A DNA stretch of 60,059 bases, taken from Verrucomicrobiia bacterium Tous-C4TDCM. Lineage in GTDB: Bacteria > Verrucomicrobiota > Verrucomicrobiia > Verrucomicrobiales > Akkermansiaceae. Location of the stretch: the NCBI GenBank assembly GCA_002304315.1, contig NEUO01000002.1, positions 1-60,059 on the forward strand. Direction: 5' to 3'. Shown piece by piece: positions 32,182 to 40,385 of this stretch. The first letter of the stretch is position 1. Each line of letters begins with the position of its first letter. The notes below the pieces were generated by a model. That model did no database searches. It was not told the origin of the DNA and saw nothing but the letters and a program-made list of their open reading frames with translations. A program made the translations under genes and the position numbers.

Positions 32182-32244
32182 GGAGCGGGGACACTCCTGT
32201 CCCCAGCTGACCCAGGCGCTGACGACAAGAGTGTCGTCGCTCCT
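32182..32244. repeat. GGGGACA-CTCC-TGTCCCC palindrome, copy 2, with GACGACA/TGTCGTC hairpin
   Basis: GGAGCGGGGACACTCCTGTC plus CCC directly follows the stop codon, differing slightly from the copy at 4237-4258. A second hairpin, GACGACA-AGAG-TGTCGTC, follows at 32221-32238. The element sits between two genes that look like one operon. Confidence 0.65.
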
Positions 32245-32261
32245 CAACCCATCCGCCCGTC

Positions 32262-33938
32262 TTGCTCTTCAACTCCTACACCTTCCTGCTGGTCTTCCTG
32301 CCGATCGCGCTGCTCGGCTGGAACGCCCTGCGCCGCGCGCCGTTCCGCGTGGTCCTCGGCTGGCTGGTGATGGTGTCCTTTGTCTTCTACGGCGTCTGGA
32401 ATCCCGACCCGAACGGGCCGTGGAGCCCGAAGTATCTGCTGCTCATCCTCGGTTCCTGCACCGCGAACTACTACCTCGGCCGTAGCTTGTCGGCGCTGAA
32501 GCATTCGCGCCCCGGCAAACTCCTCCTCACCGCCGCCGTCACCGCCAACCTCGCGCTCCTCGGCTACTTCAAATACGCCGGCTTCCTCGCCGGCATCACC
32601 AAGTCACTCACCGGCTGGCCGACGACCGTGCCCGAGATCGTCCTCCCCCTCGCGATCTCCTTCTTCACCTTCCTCCAGATCGCCTACCTCGTCGATGCCT
32701 ACCGCGGCGAGACCGAGGAGTATCACTTCACCGACTACCTGCTCTTCGTCACCTTCTTCCCCCACCTCATCGCCGGGCCGCTGATCCATCACCGCGAGAT
32801 GATGCCGCAGTTCCGCAAGCGCCATCACGGCTGGCACCGCGACTTCCCGGTCGCGCTCGGGATCTTCCTCTGCGGCCTGTTCAAGAAGGTGGTGATCGCC
32901 GACAACCTCGCCCGCATCGCCACCCCGGTCTTCGGCCTCGCCGCCGCCGACGGGCGCGACCCGACGATGGCCGAAGCCTGGGTCGGCGCGGTCGCCTATG
33001 CGCTCCAGCTCTACTTCGATTTCTCCGGCTACTCCGACATGGCCCTCGGTGCCGCCCGCCTGTTCGGCATCCGCTTCCCGCTCAACTTCCACTCGCCCTA
33101 CAAGGCGGACTCCATCGTCGAGTTCTGGCGCCGCTGGCACATGACGCTGTCCCGCTTCCTCCGCGACTACCTCTACATCCCGCTCGGCGGCAACCGCAAG
33201 GGACCGTCGCGACGTTACGTAAATCTCTTCCTCACGATGCTGTTTGGCGGCATCTGGCACGGCGCGGGCTGGACCTTTGTGATGTGGGGCGCGCTCCACG
33301 GGACCTATCTCTGCGCCAACCACGCCTGGCTCGGCCTGCGGAAAAAACTCGCCTGGCCCGCCTTGCCGAAGCCGCTGGCGATCGCCGTGACCTTCCTTGC
33401 CGTCCTCGTCGGCTGGGTCTATTTCCGCGCCCACGACTTCGCCAGCGCCAACCGCATGCTGGCCTCGATGGCCGGGCTGAACGGCTTCGACGGCTGGCCC
33501 GACAAGGCCGCCCGGGTCGTCGCCAGTGCCGAGCCGCTCAAGCTGCTGCCCGCCCTGATCGGCGTCTGGCTGTTCCCGAACACCCAGGAAATCTTCGCCC
33601 GCTACCGCCCCGCCCTCCGCGTCAAAGGCGCGCCCTTCCCCGCTGCTGGCCCCCGCCATCGATTCCGTAGGCCGACCTTTCGCCAGATTTTGCGAATCGC
33701 TGCTCTCTTCGTCCTGCTCATACTTACTCTGATACTCGCATCATTGTTTCCCGAGCCCCTGAACCATCTATTTCGCGGTTCAATTCTTTTCTCCGCTATC
33801 TGCACCGGCATTTATTACTCGTTTCGCCGCCTGCAATGGCGGCCAACCTGGCCCTTCGCGCTAGCCACCTTATTAGTGCTGGTGGTGATCGGCCTGCAAT
33901 TCGACAAGATCAGCGAGTTCATCTACTTTCAGTTCTGA
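32262..33938 (+). CDS. MBOAT family O-acyltransferase (AlgI-like)
   Basis: A 558-residue polytopic membrane protein that would move acyl groups across the membrane to a surface polysaccharide. It starts with TTG (MLFNSYTFLLVFLPIALLGWN), characteristic of AlgI. Y.FTDYLLFVTFFPHLIAGPLIHH, YFDFSGYSDMALGAA, SIVEFWRRWHMTLSRFLRDYLYIPLGGNRKG and LFGGIWHGAGWTF are the MBOAT hallmarks, including the catalytic histidine. The downstream gene encodes the likely periplasmic partner. A run near residues 470-530 has lower GC and extra hydrophobic helices. Confidence 0.92.
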   Translation: MLFNSYTFLLVFLPIALLGWNALRRAPFRVVLGWLVMVSFVFYGVWNPDPNGPWSPKYLLLILGSCTANYYLGRSLSALKHSRPGKLLLTAAVTANLALLGYFKYAGFLAGITKSLTGWPTTVPEIVLPLAISFFTFLQIAYLVDAYRGETEEYHFTDYLLFVTFFPHLIAGPLIHHREMMPQFRKRHHGWHRDFPVALGIFLCGLFKKVVIADNLARIATPVFGLAAADGRDPTMAEAWVGAVAYALQLYFDFSGYSDMALGAARLFGIRFPLNFHSPYKADSIVEFWRRWHMTLSRFLRDYLYIPLGGNRKGPSRRYVNLFLTMLFGGIWHGAGWTFVMWGALHGTYLCANHAWLGLRKKLAWPALPKPLAIAVTFLAVLVGWVYFRAHDFASANRMLASMAGLNGFDGWPDKAARVVASAEPLKLLPALIGVWLFPNTQEIFARYRPALRVKGAPFPAAGPRHRFRRPTFRQILRIAALFVLLILTLILASLFPEPLNHLFRGSILFSAICTGIYYSFRRLQWRPTWPFALATLLVLVVIGLQFDKISEFIYFQF

Positions 33939-33941
33939 CCC

Positions 33942-35138
33942 GTGCGCGCCCTCAAACGCTACCAGACCTTTTTCCTCCTGCTGATCCTCGGCATGGCGGT
34001 CGGCGGCTTCGCGCTCAACACGACGGTTAATCCGTGGCGCGTCACGCCGACCCCGTGGACCTCTGAAAAGCTCGAGCCCTACCGCGCGATCGAGATCAGC
34101 TGGAACCGCACTTCGAAGGCCGGCCTGGTCCGCTCCGGCACCTGGGACGCCGCGATGTTCGGCTCGTCGCGCGTCGACATCGGTCTCGATCCGCAACACC
34201 CCGCCTTCGACGGTATGCGCTGCGCCAACCTCGGCCTCAACGCCGGGCTGCTGGTGGAGAACCACGCGATGTTCCGCTATTTCATCGAGCGCCAAACCCC
34301 GCGCCTGGTGATCCTCGCGATCGACGCCGGCGACCTCAGCACCCCGCCGCCCAGGGTCAACAACACCGACTTCCCGCTCTCGCCGCTCGATCCCGCCGGT
34401 AACCCGCTCGAACGCGAGCTCCGCTACCACGTGGGCATTTCCACCATGGCCGCGTCCCTCGCCACCGTCGGCCGCTCGCTCAAGGACCAGCCCGCCGAGC
34501 ACTCGCCGCAGGGCTTCCGGCTCGATGCCTCCTTCCCGCCGAACCAGCGCCTGCTGATTTCCTCGCTCTACCTCTCGACCACTTACCGCATGGCGATGGC
34601 CCACACCGCGCACGGCGGCCTTTCGAAAGAGAAGATCGCCCTCGTCGAGGACATCATCGCCGCCTGCCGCGAAAAGAACACGCGGCTCGTGATCTTCTTC
34701 ACCCCCAACCACGCCCTGTTCCAGCTCGCCTACCGCGAACTCGGCGATCCCGATCCCTACTTTGCCAAGGACCGCCGCGCCCTCGCCGAGCTTGCCGCCA
34801 CGGCCAATGCCGCCGCTCCCGACGCCCCTCCGGTCGAGATCTGGGACTTCCTCGACGGCCATCCGCTCAACGCCCCACCCCTTCCGCCGGCCGATGATCC
34901 CGGATCGCACCTTGACGGATGGATCGATCTCTTCCATGCCACCCCCGACATCGGCCGCCGGATGCTCGACCGCCTGCACGGCCCGGGCTCCTACGGCGAA
35001 CGGCTTACCCCGGAAACCATCGACGCCCGCGTGGAGCAAGTCCGCACGCAACTCGAAGCCTACGCCAACCGCCACCCGGACGACCTCACCTTCTTGAAGA
35101 AGTCCCTCGCCAAATTCCAATCCGCCCCGCTGAAGTGA
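33942..35138 (+). CDS. AlgJ/AlgX-like SGNH accessory protein
   Basis: A 398-residue membrane-anchored protein. GTG start, RYQTFFLLLILGMAVGGFALN as anchor, then NPWRVTP and AAMFGSSRVDIGLDP, the GSSR motif of MBOAT-partner SGNH proteins, followed by NLGLNAGLLVENHAMFRYF and ARLVIFFTPNH-like text (TRLVIFFTPNHAL). In characterised systems such partners complete O-acetylation of the exopolysaccharide in the periplasm. It starts 3 bases after the MBOAT stop and its own stop overlaps the GTG of the fucosyltransferase. Confidence 0.82.
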   Translation: MRALKRYQTFFLLLILGMAVGGFALNTTVNPWRVTPTPWTSEKLEPYRAIEISWNRTSKAGLVRSGTWDAAMFGSSRVDIGLDPQHPAFDGMRCANLGLNAGLLVENHAMFRYFIERQTPRLVILAIDAGDLSTPPPRVNNTDFPLSPLDPAGNPLERELRYHVGISTMAASLATVGRSLKDQPAEHSPQGFRLDASFPPNQRLLISSLYLSTTYRMAMAHTAHGGLSKEKIALVEDIIAACREKNTRLVIFFTPNHALFQLAYRELGDPDPYFAKDRRALAELAATANAAAPDAPPVEIWDFLDGHPLNAPPLPPADDPGSHLDGWIDLFHATPDIGRRMLDRLHGPGSYGERLTPETIDARVEQVRTQLEAYANRHPDDLTFLKKSLAKFQSAPLK

Positions 35139-36001
35139 CCCGCGTCGTCGTCGCCATGATCAAAGGAGGTCTGGGCAACCAGCTCTTCGCCTATGCGGCC
35201 GCCCGCGCCTACGCCATCCGCACCCGCCGCGAGCTGTGGCTCGATGACGTGTCCGGCTTCACCCGCGACGGCTACGGCCGCGCCTTTAAATTGGGCCAGT
35301 TTCCCGTCGCCGCTCAACTCGCCCCGCCCCGCTGGCGCCTCGGCAACCCGAAGTGCCTCAAGCACAAGGCGATCCGCTCCGTCAACAAGCTGCTGCCGAA
35401 CCCGCTCCGCTCCTATCTCGCCGAGGAAAGCGACAAGCCGGAAGACCAGCTCACCGGCTTCATCAGCAATCGCCAGATCGTCCGGCTGAACGGCTACTGG
35501 CAGAGCGAAAAGTACTTCGCCGAACGCGCCGCGACCATCCGCACCGAGCTCCAGCCGCCGCCCTTCGCCGAAGGCAGTGCCGACGCCGATCTCGAGGCCG
35601 AGCTGTCCTCCACGCCTTCCGTTTTCATCCACATCCGCCGCGACCGCTACTCGCCGCGCCTCGGATCCGGCTACTACGATTCCAGTATCACCTCCGCGCT
35701 CTCGATGCTCGGCGGCTGCCAATTCTTCGTCTTCGGCGACGACCTCGAATGGGCGCAGCAGTACCTCGACTTCCACGGCGCGCCGGTCCGCTACATTTCC
35801 GACGGTAGCAGCGACGAACTCCGCGACTTCCGCCTGATGGCCGCCTGCCGTCACGCCATCGTCGCCAACAGCTCCTTCAGCTGGTGGGCCGCCTGGCTCC
35901 GCCGCAACGCCGACAAGCGCGTCTGGACCCCCAACAACCCCGGCTGGCCCCTCAAGCCCGCCTCGGAGTGGACCAAGGTCCCCAACCGCCTTGAGCATTA
36001 G
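35135..36001 (+). CDS. Alpha-1,2-fucosyltransferase (GT11)
   Basis: A 288-residue GDP-fucose-dependent glycosyltransferase. MIKGGLGNQLFAYAAARAYA is the GT11 N-terminal motif, SVFIHIRRDRY matches the HxRRxD-type donor-binding motif, and ANSSFSWWAAWLRRNADKRVWTP is a conserved C-terminal motif of this family. The GTG start overlaps the preceding stop (GTGA). The ORF-track start at 34919 lies in the previous gene. It closes the five-gene operon. Confidence 0.92.
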   Translation: MTRVVVAMIKGGLGNQLFAYAAARAYAIRTRRELWLDDVSGFTRDGYGRAFKLGQFPVAAQLAPPRWRLGNPKCLKHKAIRSVNKLLPNPLRSYLAEESDKPEDQLTGFISNRQIVRLNGYWQSEKYFAERAATIRTELQPPPFAEGSADADLEAELSSTPSVFIHIRRDRYSPRLGSGYYDSSITSALSMLGGCQFFVFGDDLEWAQQYLDFHGAPVRYISDGSSDELRDFRLMAACRHAIVANSSFSWWAAWLRRNADKRVWTPNNPGWPLKPASEWTKVPNRLEH

Positions 36002-36012
36002 GGGCCGCAGGG

Positions 36013-36033
36013 GGAGCGCTGACTTCAGTCGGC
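36013..36033. repeat. Single arm of the GGAGCGCTGACTT-AGTCGGC repeat
   Basis: GGAGCGCTGACTTCAGTCGG plus C lies between the fucosyltransferase stop and the convergent sigma-factor gene. It differs by one base from the element at 2467-2487. GACTTCAGTC is itself a near-palindrome. Confidence 0.6.
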
Positions 36034-36043
36034 GAGAGCATCC

Positions 36044-36724
36044 TCACCCCCGCCCCGCCAGTGCCTCCACCAGGTGCCGCATCTCGTCATCGAGATCCGC
36101 GGGATCATACAAGGTTCCCGCCACTTCCGACCGGACCAGTTCTCGAAAGCGCCGGCGCAATCGGTGAATCGCCACTTTCAAGGCCCCGCTGCTCATCCCG
36201 AGCCGCGCCGCCGTGACTTCCTGCGACTCCCCGATCTCGCCCGACGCCAGCCAGGGCTTGAGGGCGGCGAACTGTTCCGCCCGATGGCTCTCGTCGCGCT
36301 CCAAAGTCGCCAGCGCCCGCTCGACGATCAACAGCGCCCAGCCACGGTCAAAGTCGCCATCGGGCATTGAAACGAGGTGATCCGGCTGCAGTACAACCTG
36401 CTCCAACCCGCCGCCGCGCTTCTCGCGTCCCTCATCCCGCCTCTGGTTGAGCAGATGATGCTTCAACGCCCCTAACAGGTAACTGCGGAACCGGCCCCGC
36501 CCCTGCTCCGACTCGCCGAGGAAATCCCCCGCCAGCACCTTCGCGAAAAACCCGTGAGCGACTTCGCGGGCAGCATCGCGGTCCCGGCCATCGCGAACGA
36601 GGAATGAAACCACCGGCTCGTAGTAGAGTTCGCACAAATCGCCCAAAGCGGCCCGCGCTTCGACGGAGTCACCCTGCGCATTCCGGACCAGAGTCCAGCG
36701 GGTGGTGTGGAACGAACGGGTCAC
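36044..36724 (-). CDS. ECF-like RNA polymerase sigma factor
   Basis: A 226-residue sigma-70-like regulator. TRWTLVRNAQGDSVEARAALGDLCELYYEPV is the typical start in planctomycete/verrucomicrobial ECF factors linked to kinases, with region 2 up to about residue 90. Region 4 has LGMSSGALKVAIHRLRRRFRELVRSEV, a helix-turn-helix. GTG at 36724 is chosen because it follows the kinase stop by 22 bases; the track start at 36778 lies within the kinase gene. The neighbouring kinase is the expected signalling partner. Confidence 0.85.
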   Translation of the reverse strand: MTRSFHTTRWTLVRNAQGDSVEARAALGDLCELYYEPVVSFLVRDGRDRDAAREVAHGFFAKVLAGDFLGESEQGRGRFRSYLLGALKHHLLNQRRDEGREKRGGGLEQVVLQPDHLVSMPDGDFDRGWALLIVERALATLERDESHRAEQFAALKPWLASGEIGESQEVTAARLGMSSGALKVAIHRLRRRFRELVRSEVAGTLYDPADLDDEMRHLVEALAGRG

Positions 36725-36746
36725 GGCCGATGTGCTTGAGGAGGTT

Positions 36747-38465
36747 TCAGAAGAGACCCTTGAAGAAGTCGATCTCATCCTTGAAGAAGCCGGTCTTGAC
36801 TGCGAAGGCGATGAGAATGATCACGCACAGCGTTCCCACCAGACGGAAGGGCAACGGGCCGGGTGCCGGAAGCACTTTGTCCGGCTTGCTCCAACGGCGT
36901 CGGGCTGCGCAGGCCGACGACCATAAGGCAGCGGATAACCAGGCCAACGTGTAGAGCTGAGCGAGTGATACCGGAAGAATCGACGCTGTGCTGCCCTGCG
37001 GAGCCGCAAAGGCCATCGTCAGCCCGACCAGTGAGAAGACCAGCCACAGGCAGAAGGGTGCTGCGCCCAGCCCGAGCCGTGCAGCGTCGATCACTGTGCC
37101 CACTATTGCGAAGCCAGCAATGAGCGGATCAACCGGACTCCTCCAACGCCCAAACCGCATGCGAATGCTCCCGTCCAGCGTGCTGTCCCAACGCTCTCCT
37201 GCCAGAAATTTCAGACCAAACCAGGATGCCCAGCAAATCGCAGCGAGGACCATCGCCACTTCCGACAGCAACCACAGGTCGGGCGACATGCTGATCCCAC
37301 CCACCTCTCCCAAGGCCCGCCCCGGCTCCGCCGACATCCACCGGTGCTCCGCCAGCCAGGGCTCGCCGAGCCCGATGCCCGTTACATTGACCGGCACCGC
37401 GGCCTCACTCGCAGGCGGAACCATTCCCCTGCTTTCCCAAGTTCCGGCGACGCTGAACACGATGGCCGCGCGCAAAAAAATATCCCTCGCCACCTGCCTG
37501 CCACCCCGTTCCTCAGGCGTCGGCCCGCTTGCCGCTTCAACCTGCGTCTTCATCTGCCCGGCACTGCGCTGGCGCCATCTCGGATCCTGCTTCAAGGCCT
37601 GCTTGACGATCTCATCAACGCGGGAATCCGCCGCTGACTTCGAAGACGGAGAGACAAAGTCAGGCCCGGGCAACTCGCCCGTCAGCATTTCGTAAAAGAC
37701 CACGCCGAGCGAATAGATGTCCGCCCGGTGATCGACCTCGGACGAGCTCTCCCGCTGTTCCGGTGCCATGTAACTTGGCGTGCCGAGCGAGGTGCCGGAC
37801 TGGGTGAACAAGGGATCTTGCGACCCCTCCCCCAAGCCCGCGAGATCTGCCTCCGCCGCCAGTTTCGCGATGCCGAAATCCGCGAGCTTCACCCTTCCCC
37901 GCGAATCTAACAAAATGTTCTCGGGCTTGATGTCGCGGTGCAGCACACCCTCGTCATGGGCGAACTGCAGCGCCTCGCAGATCCTCGGCACGATGCCCAG
38001 CGCCTGCTCCGGCGTGAAGCGGGCCGCCCGCATCGCCTGGCGGAGGTTCACGCCGTCGACGAACTCCATCAGCAGGTAAAAGAAGCCGTCCGCCTGCCCA
38101 TAGTCGTAAACCGCGACGATGTTCGGATGGCTGAGGCGGGCAAGGACCTGCGCCTCCCGTTCAAATCGTCCCGCGAAGGCGGGATCGGCGGCCAGCGAGA
38201 GCGGGAGCAGCTTGAGCGCGGCGGAACGGTTCAGCTTCGGCTGGCGGACCTTGAACACGGAGCCCATGCCGCCGCGGCCGATGAGTTCGAGGACTTCCAA
38301 GTTCTGAAAGGCCGCTGCGACCTGCTCAAGATCCGGGCCGGAGTTCTTCGCCGAGGGCTCGGTCGCTTCCGCCGCCCCTGCCATCAGGCAGCGGGCACAG
38401 AGACCGGAGGATTCCAGGGGTGACCCGCAATCGGGACAGGCGAACGATGGCGTGGAGGATTCCAT
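36747..38465 (-). CDS. Membrane Ser/Thr protein kinase with N-terminal zinc ribbon
   Basis: A 572-residue kinase. Residues 10-26 form a zinc-ribbon-like CPDCG...CARC. The kinase domain spans about 56-310 with GRGGMGSV (P-loop), Lys85 (AALKLL), HRDIKPEN (catalytic Asp178), DFG (196-198) and GTPSYMAPEQ, so it looks active. About five hydrophobic segments follow, including LWLLSEVAMVLAAICWASWFG and FCLWLVFSLVGLTMAFA, and a C-terminal helix. The ECF sigma factor gene follows directly, so phosphorylation-dependent transcription control is likely. Confidence 0.92.
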   Translation of the reverse strand: MESSTPSFACPDCGSPLESSGLCARCLMAGAAEATEPSAKNSGPDLEQVAAAFQNLEVLELIGRGGMGSVFKVRQPKLNRSAALKLLPLSLAADPAFAGRFEREAQVLARLSHPNIVAVYDYGQADGFFYLLMEFVDGVNLRQAMRAARFTPEQALGIVPRICEALQFAHDEGVLHRDIKPENILLDSRGRVKLADFGIAKLAAEADLAGLGEGSQDPLFTQSGTSLGTPSYMAPEQRESSSEVDHRADIYSLGVVFYEMLTGELPGPDFVSPSSKSAADSRVDEIVKQALKQDPRWRQRSAGQMKTQVEAASGPTPEERGGRQVARDIFLRAAIVFSVAGTWESRGMVPPASEAAVPVNVTGIGLGEPWLAEHRWMSAEPGRALGEVGGISMSPDLWLLSEVAMVLAAICWASWFGLKFLAGERWDSTLDGSIRMRFGRWRSPVDPLIAGFAIVGTVIDAARLGLGAAPFCLWLVFSLVGLTMAFAAPQGSTASILPVSLAQLYTLAWLSAALWSSACAARRRWSKPDKVLPAPGPLPFRLVGTLCVIILIAFAVKTGFFKDEIDFFKGLF

Positions 38466-38525
38466 ATCATCCTTTCCTGAACCGTGGCGCGCCCCGGGTT
38501 ACCGGAATCCGGTGGGCCAGCGGAA

Positions 38526-39125
38526 TTACTTCGGCGCGATCCGGATGCAGTCCATCGCGACCTCGATCCCGAGGTCCGGGCGGCGCTCGGCGACCCACTT
38601 TTCGATATCCGACACCGCAGGGTAGTCGACCGCGCCGACATGGCGGAAGCAGCGGGCGTCGTCGATCAGCACCACGAAAGGCTGCTTCATCTCCGGCGAA
38701 AAGATCGCCTCCAGCTCGCCCCACACCGGGCAATTCAGGTCGCCCTGCGCGGTGTCGCCGCCGGAGTAATGGCCGTCGAGCCAGAACAAGGTCGGCGCGT
38801 CCAGCTTGGCCACGATCTGCGGCATCACCTTGCCGCTGTCGCCCTGGTGCAGCTCGACATTCGCCACCCCGGCAAAGCGCTGCTTGGCCTCGCCGTAGAA
38901 TTTTTCCGCCAGCTCGATCGAGTACACGTTGCGGAACTCGCCGCGCATCGCCTCGACCGTGTCGCCCTTGAAGGTCCCGGTCTCGACCAGCACCTGCAGG
39001 CCTTGACGCTGCTTGTAATCGAGCAGCATCTCGCGCTTGGCCAGCGGCGGCGGCGGGTCGGGACGACCGTCCTCGATCCACTTGCTGTACTTCCGCTTCT
39101 CTTTGAGATTCTTGAACCAAGACAT
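38526..39125 (-). CDS. Class I SAM-dependent methyltransferase-like protein
   Basis: A 199-residue protein from ATG 39125 (MSWFKNLKEKRKYSKWIED). LQVLVETGTFKGDTVEAM resembles SAM motif I of the class I fold, YSIELAEKFYGEAKQRF motif II, and TLFWLDGHYSGGDTA with FVVLIDDARCF further typical strands. Similar proteins occur in glycan gene clusters. The track start at 39206 reaches into the divergent neighbour. The substrate is unknown. Confidence 0.7.
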   Translation of the reverse strand: MSWFKNLKEKRKYSKWIEDGRPDPPPPLAKREMLLDYKQRQGLQVLVETGTFKGDTVEAMRGEFRNVYSIELAEKFYGEAKQRFAGVANVELHQGDSGKVMPQIVAKLDAPTLFWLDGHYSGGDTAQGDLNCPVWGELEAIFSPEMKQPFVVLIDDARCFRHVGAVDYPAVSDIEKWVAERRPDLGIEVAMDCIRIAPK

Positions 39126-39187
39126 GGGCTGGCCGAGGCTAGGACGGCAGCCCGCGGGGTCCAAGCCGTTTTTCGTGGTTGCCGGTG

Positions 39188-40096
39188 ATGGCCGGTCCCG
39201 GTGCATCCTCCGCCGTGCCCTTTCCCTTCTTCCGCCCGAAGGACAGCTTCATTACCTGCCGCGACCGCAACGATGGCGGCGGCGCGCAAATTTCCGCGCG
39301 GATCTCGACGATGATCTGCGCCAAGCTGAAGGGCCTGACCTACGCCCACAGCCCGTTGGCGGACGTCGCCCACGTGCCGGCCGGGACGCACTCGGAAGAT
39401 TGGTCGAGCCGATGGGAACAATTCTTCAACCTCGGTGCCGGCGAAATCAACGCCGCGGAAATCGAAGCCCGCGGCTATCTCGTGAAGCACGTAGTGAAGC
39501 CGCATCGCTTTCTCCCCTGTTCGCGCCGTCTCCACGTCGTCGCGCACTGCCACAAGGTCACCGACCATCACCCGGCAGCCTGGGCCGCCATCGCGCCGGA
39601 GCTGCGGGAGAAATACCGGCTTTCCGCGAAGCCCGCACTTCCCGGCTACGACGATGGCCACGTGCAGATCGCCGTTCACCTGCGGCGCGGCGATGTCGGG
39701 TCCAGCGGGCAGTTTTCGGAACGATTCACTGCTGACGACATCGTGCTGTCGCGCGTCCGCCGCGTCTTGCAAGCGGTTGGCCCGGAACTCGCCACGGTGC
39801 GCCTGTTTTCCCAAGGCACCCCTCAAGACTTCCGTGCCTTCTCCGAGCTCGGGGTCCATCTCCACCTCGACGACGATGTCTTTGCGACCTTCCAGCACTT
39901 CGTCCAAAGCGACCTCCTCTTCGTCGCCAAGAGCACCTTCAGCTACCTCGGCGGTGTGATCGGCGGGAACGTCTGCATCGGCGAACCCTTCTGGCACCCC
40001 TCGCTGCCCGGATGGATCCGGCCCGAGGAACTCGACCGGCCCGACCTCGCGATGCTGCTCAAAGAAAGGGCGCGCAGCGGGCCTCTAACAGCCTGA
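39188..40096 (+). CDS. Fucosyltransferase-like glycosyltransferase
   Basis: A 302-residue protein. QIAVHLRRGDVGSSG is the nucleotide-fucose-binding HxRRGD motif shared by alpha-1,6 and O-fucosyltransferase-type GT-B enzymes. DLLFVAKSTFSYLGGVIGGNV resembles the C-terminal SxFSxLa motif. It is not closely similar to the GT11 enzyme at 35135. ATG 39188 (MAGPGASS) or 39179 could be the start. It is divergent from the methyltransferase gene with a 62-base gap and its 3' end overlaps the phosphatase gene by 38 bases. Confidence 0.7.
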   Translation: MAGPGASSAVPFPFFRPKDSFITCRDRNDGGGAQISARISTMICAKLKGLTYAHSPLADVAHVPAGTHSEDWSSRWEQFFNLGAGEINAAEIEARGYLVKHVVKPHRFLPCSRRLHVVAHCHKVTDHHPAAWAAIAPELREKYRLSAKPALPGYDDGHVQIAVHLRRGDVGSSGQFSERFTADDIVLSRVRRVLQAVGPELATVRLFSQGTPQDFRAFSELGVHLHLDDDVFATFQHFVQSDLLFVAKSTFSYLGGVIGGNVCIGEPFWHPSLPGWIRPEELDRPDLAMLLKERARSGPLTA

Positions 40097-40382
40097 CCAG
40101 CTCCGGGTCCATGAACGGGTAGTCGTCCGGGACATCGAGGACCACCACCCGCTTGCCCGCCAGGTGCTTGCCAAACTTCCGGTTGAGCCGGACCCGGTGG
40201 ACCTTTTCCATCACGAGGATCAGGTCCGCCCATTCGATCTGCTCTGGCGAAAGCATGACCTCGGTATCGGGGCTCAGCCCGGCGGAATCCGTTTCGATTC
40301 CGGGCCGGCCGCGGAAGAGGGCCTCGGCGGTCGGGCTCCGCAGCTTGTTGCGGGAGCAGAGGAAGAGGAGATTCCGATCCAT
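40059..40382 (-). CDS. Low-molecular-weight protein-tyrosine-phosphatase-like protein
   Basis: A 107-residue cytoplasmic protein. LLFLCSRNKLRSPTAEALF contains Cys9-x5-Arg15, the phosphate-binding loop of the LMW-PTP fold, though the loop is SRNKL instead of the usual GNICR type. VLDVPDDYPFMDPELV provides the general-acid Asp-Pro motif. It is shorter than typical LMW-PTPs (about 150). It overlaps the convergent glycosyltransferase tail. Confidence 0.8.
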   Translation of the reverse strand: MDRNLLFLCSRNKLRSPTAEALFRGRPGIETDSAGLSPDTEVMLSPEQIEWADLILVMEKVHRVRLNRKFGKHLAGKRVVVLDVPDDYPFMDPELVRLLEARCAPFL

Positions 40383-40385
40383 CCC

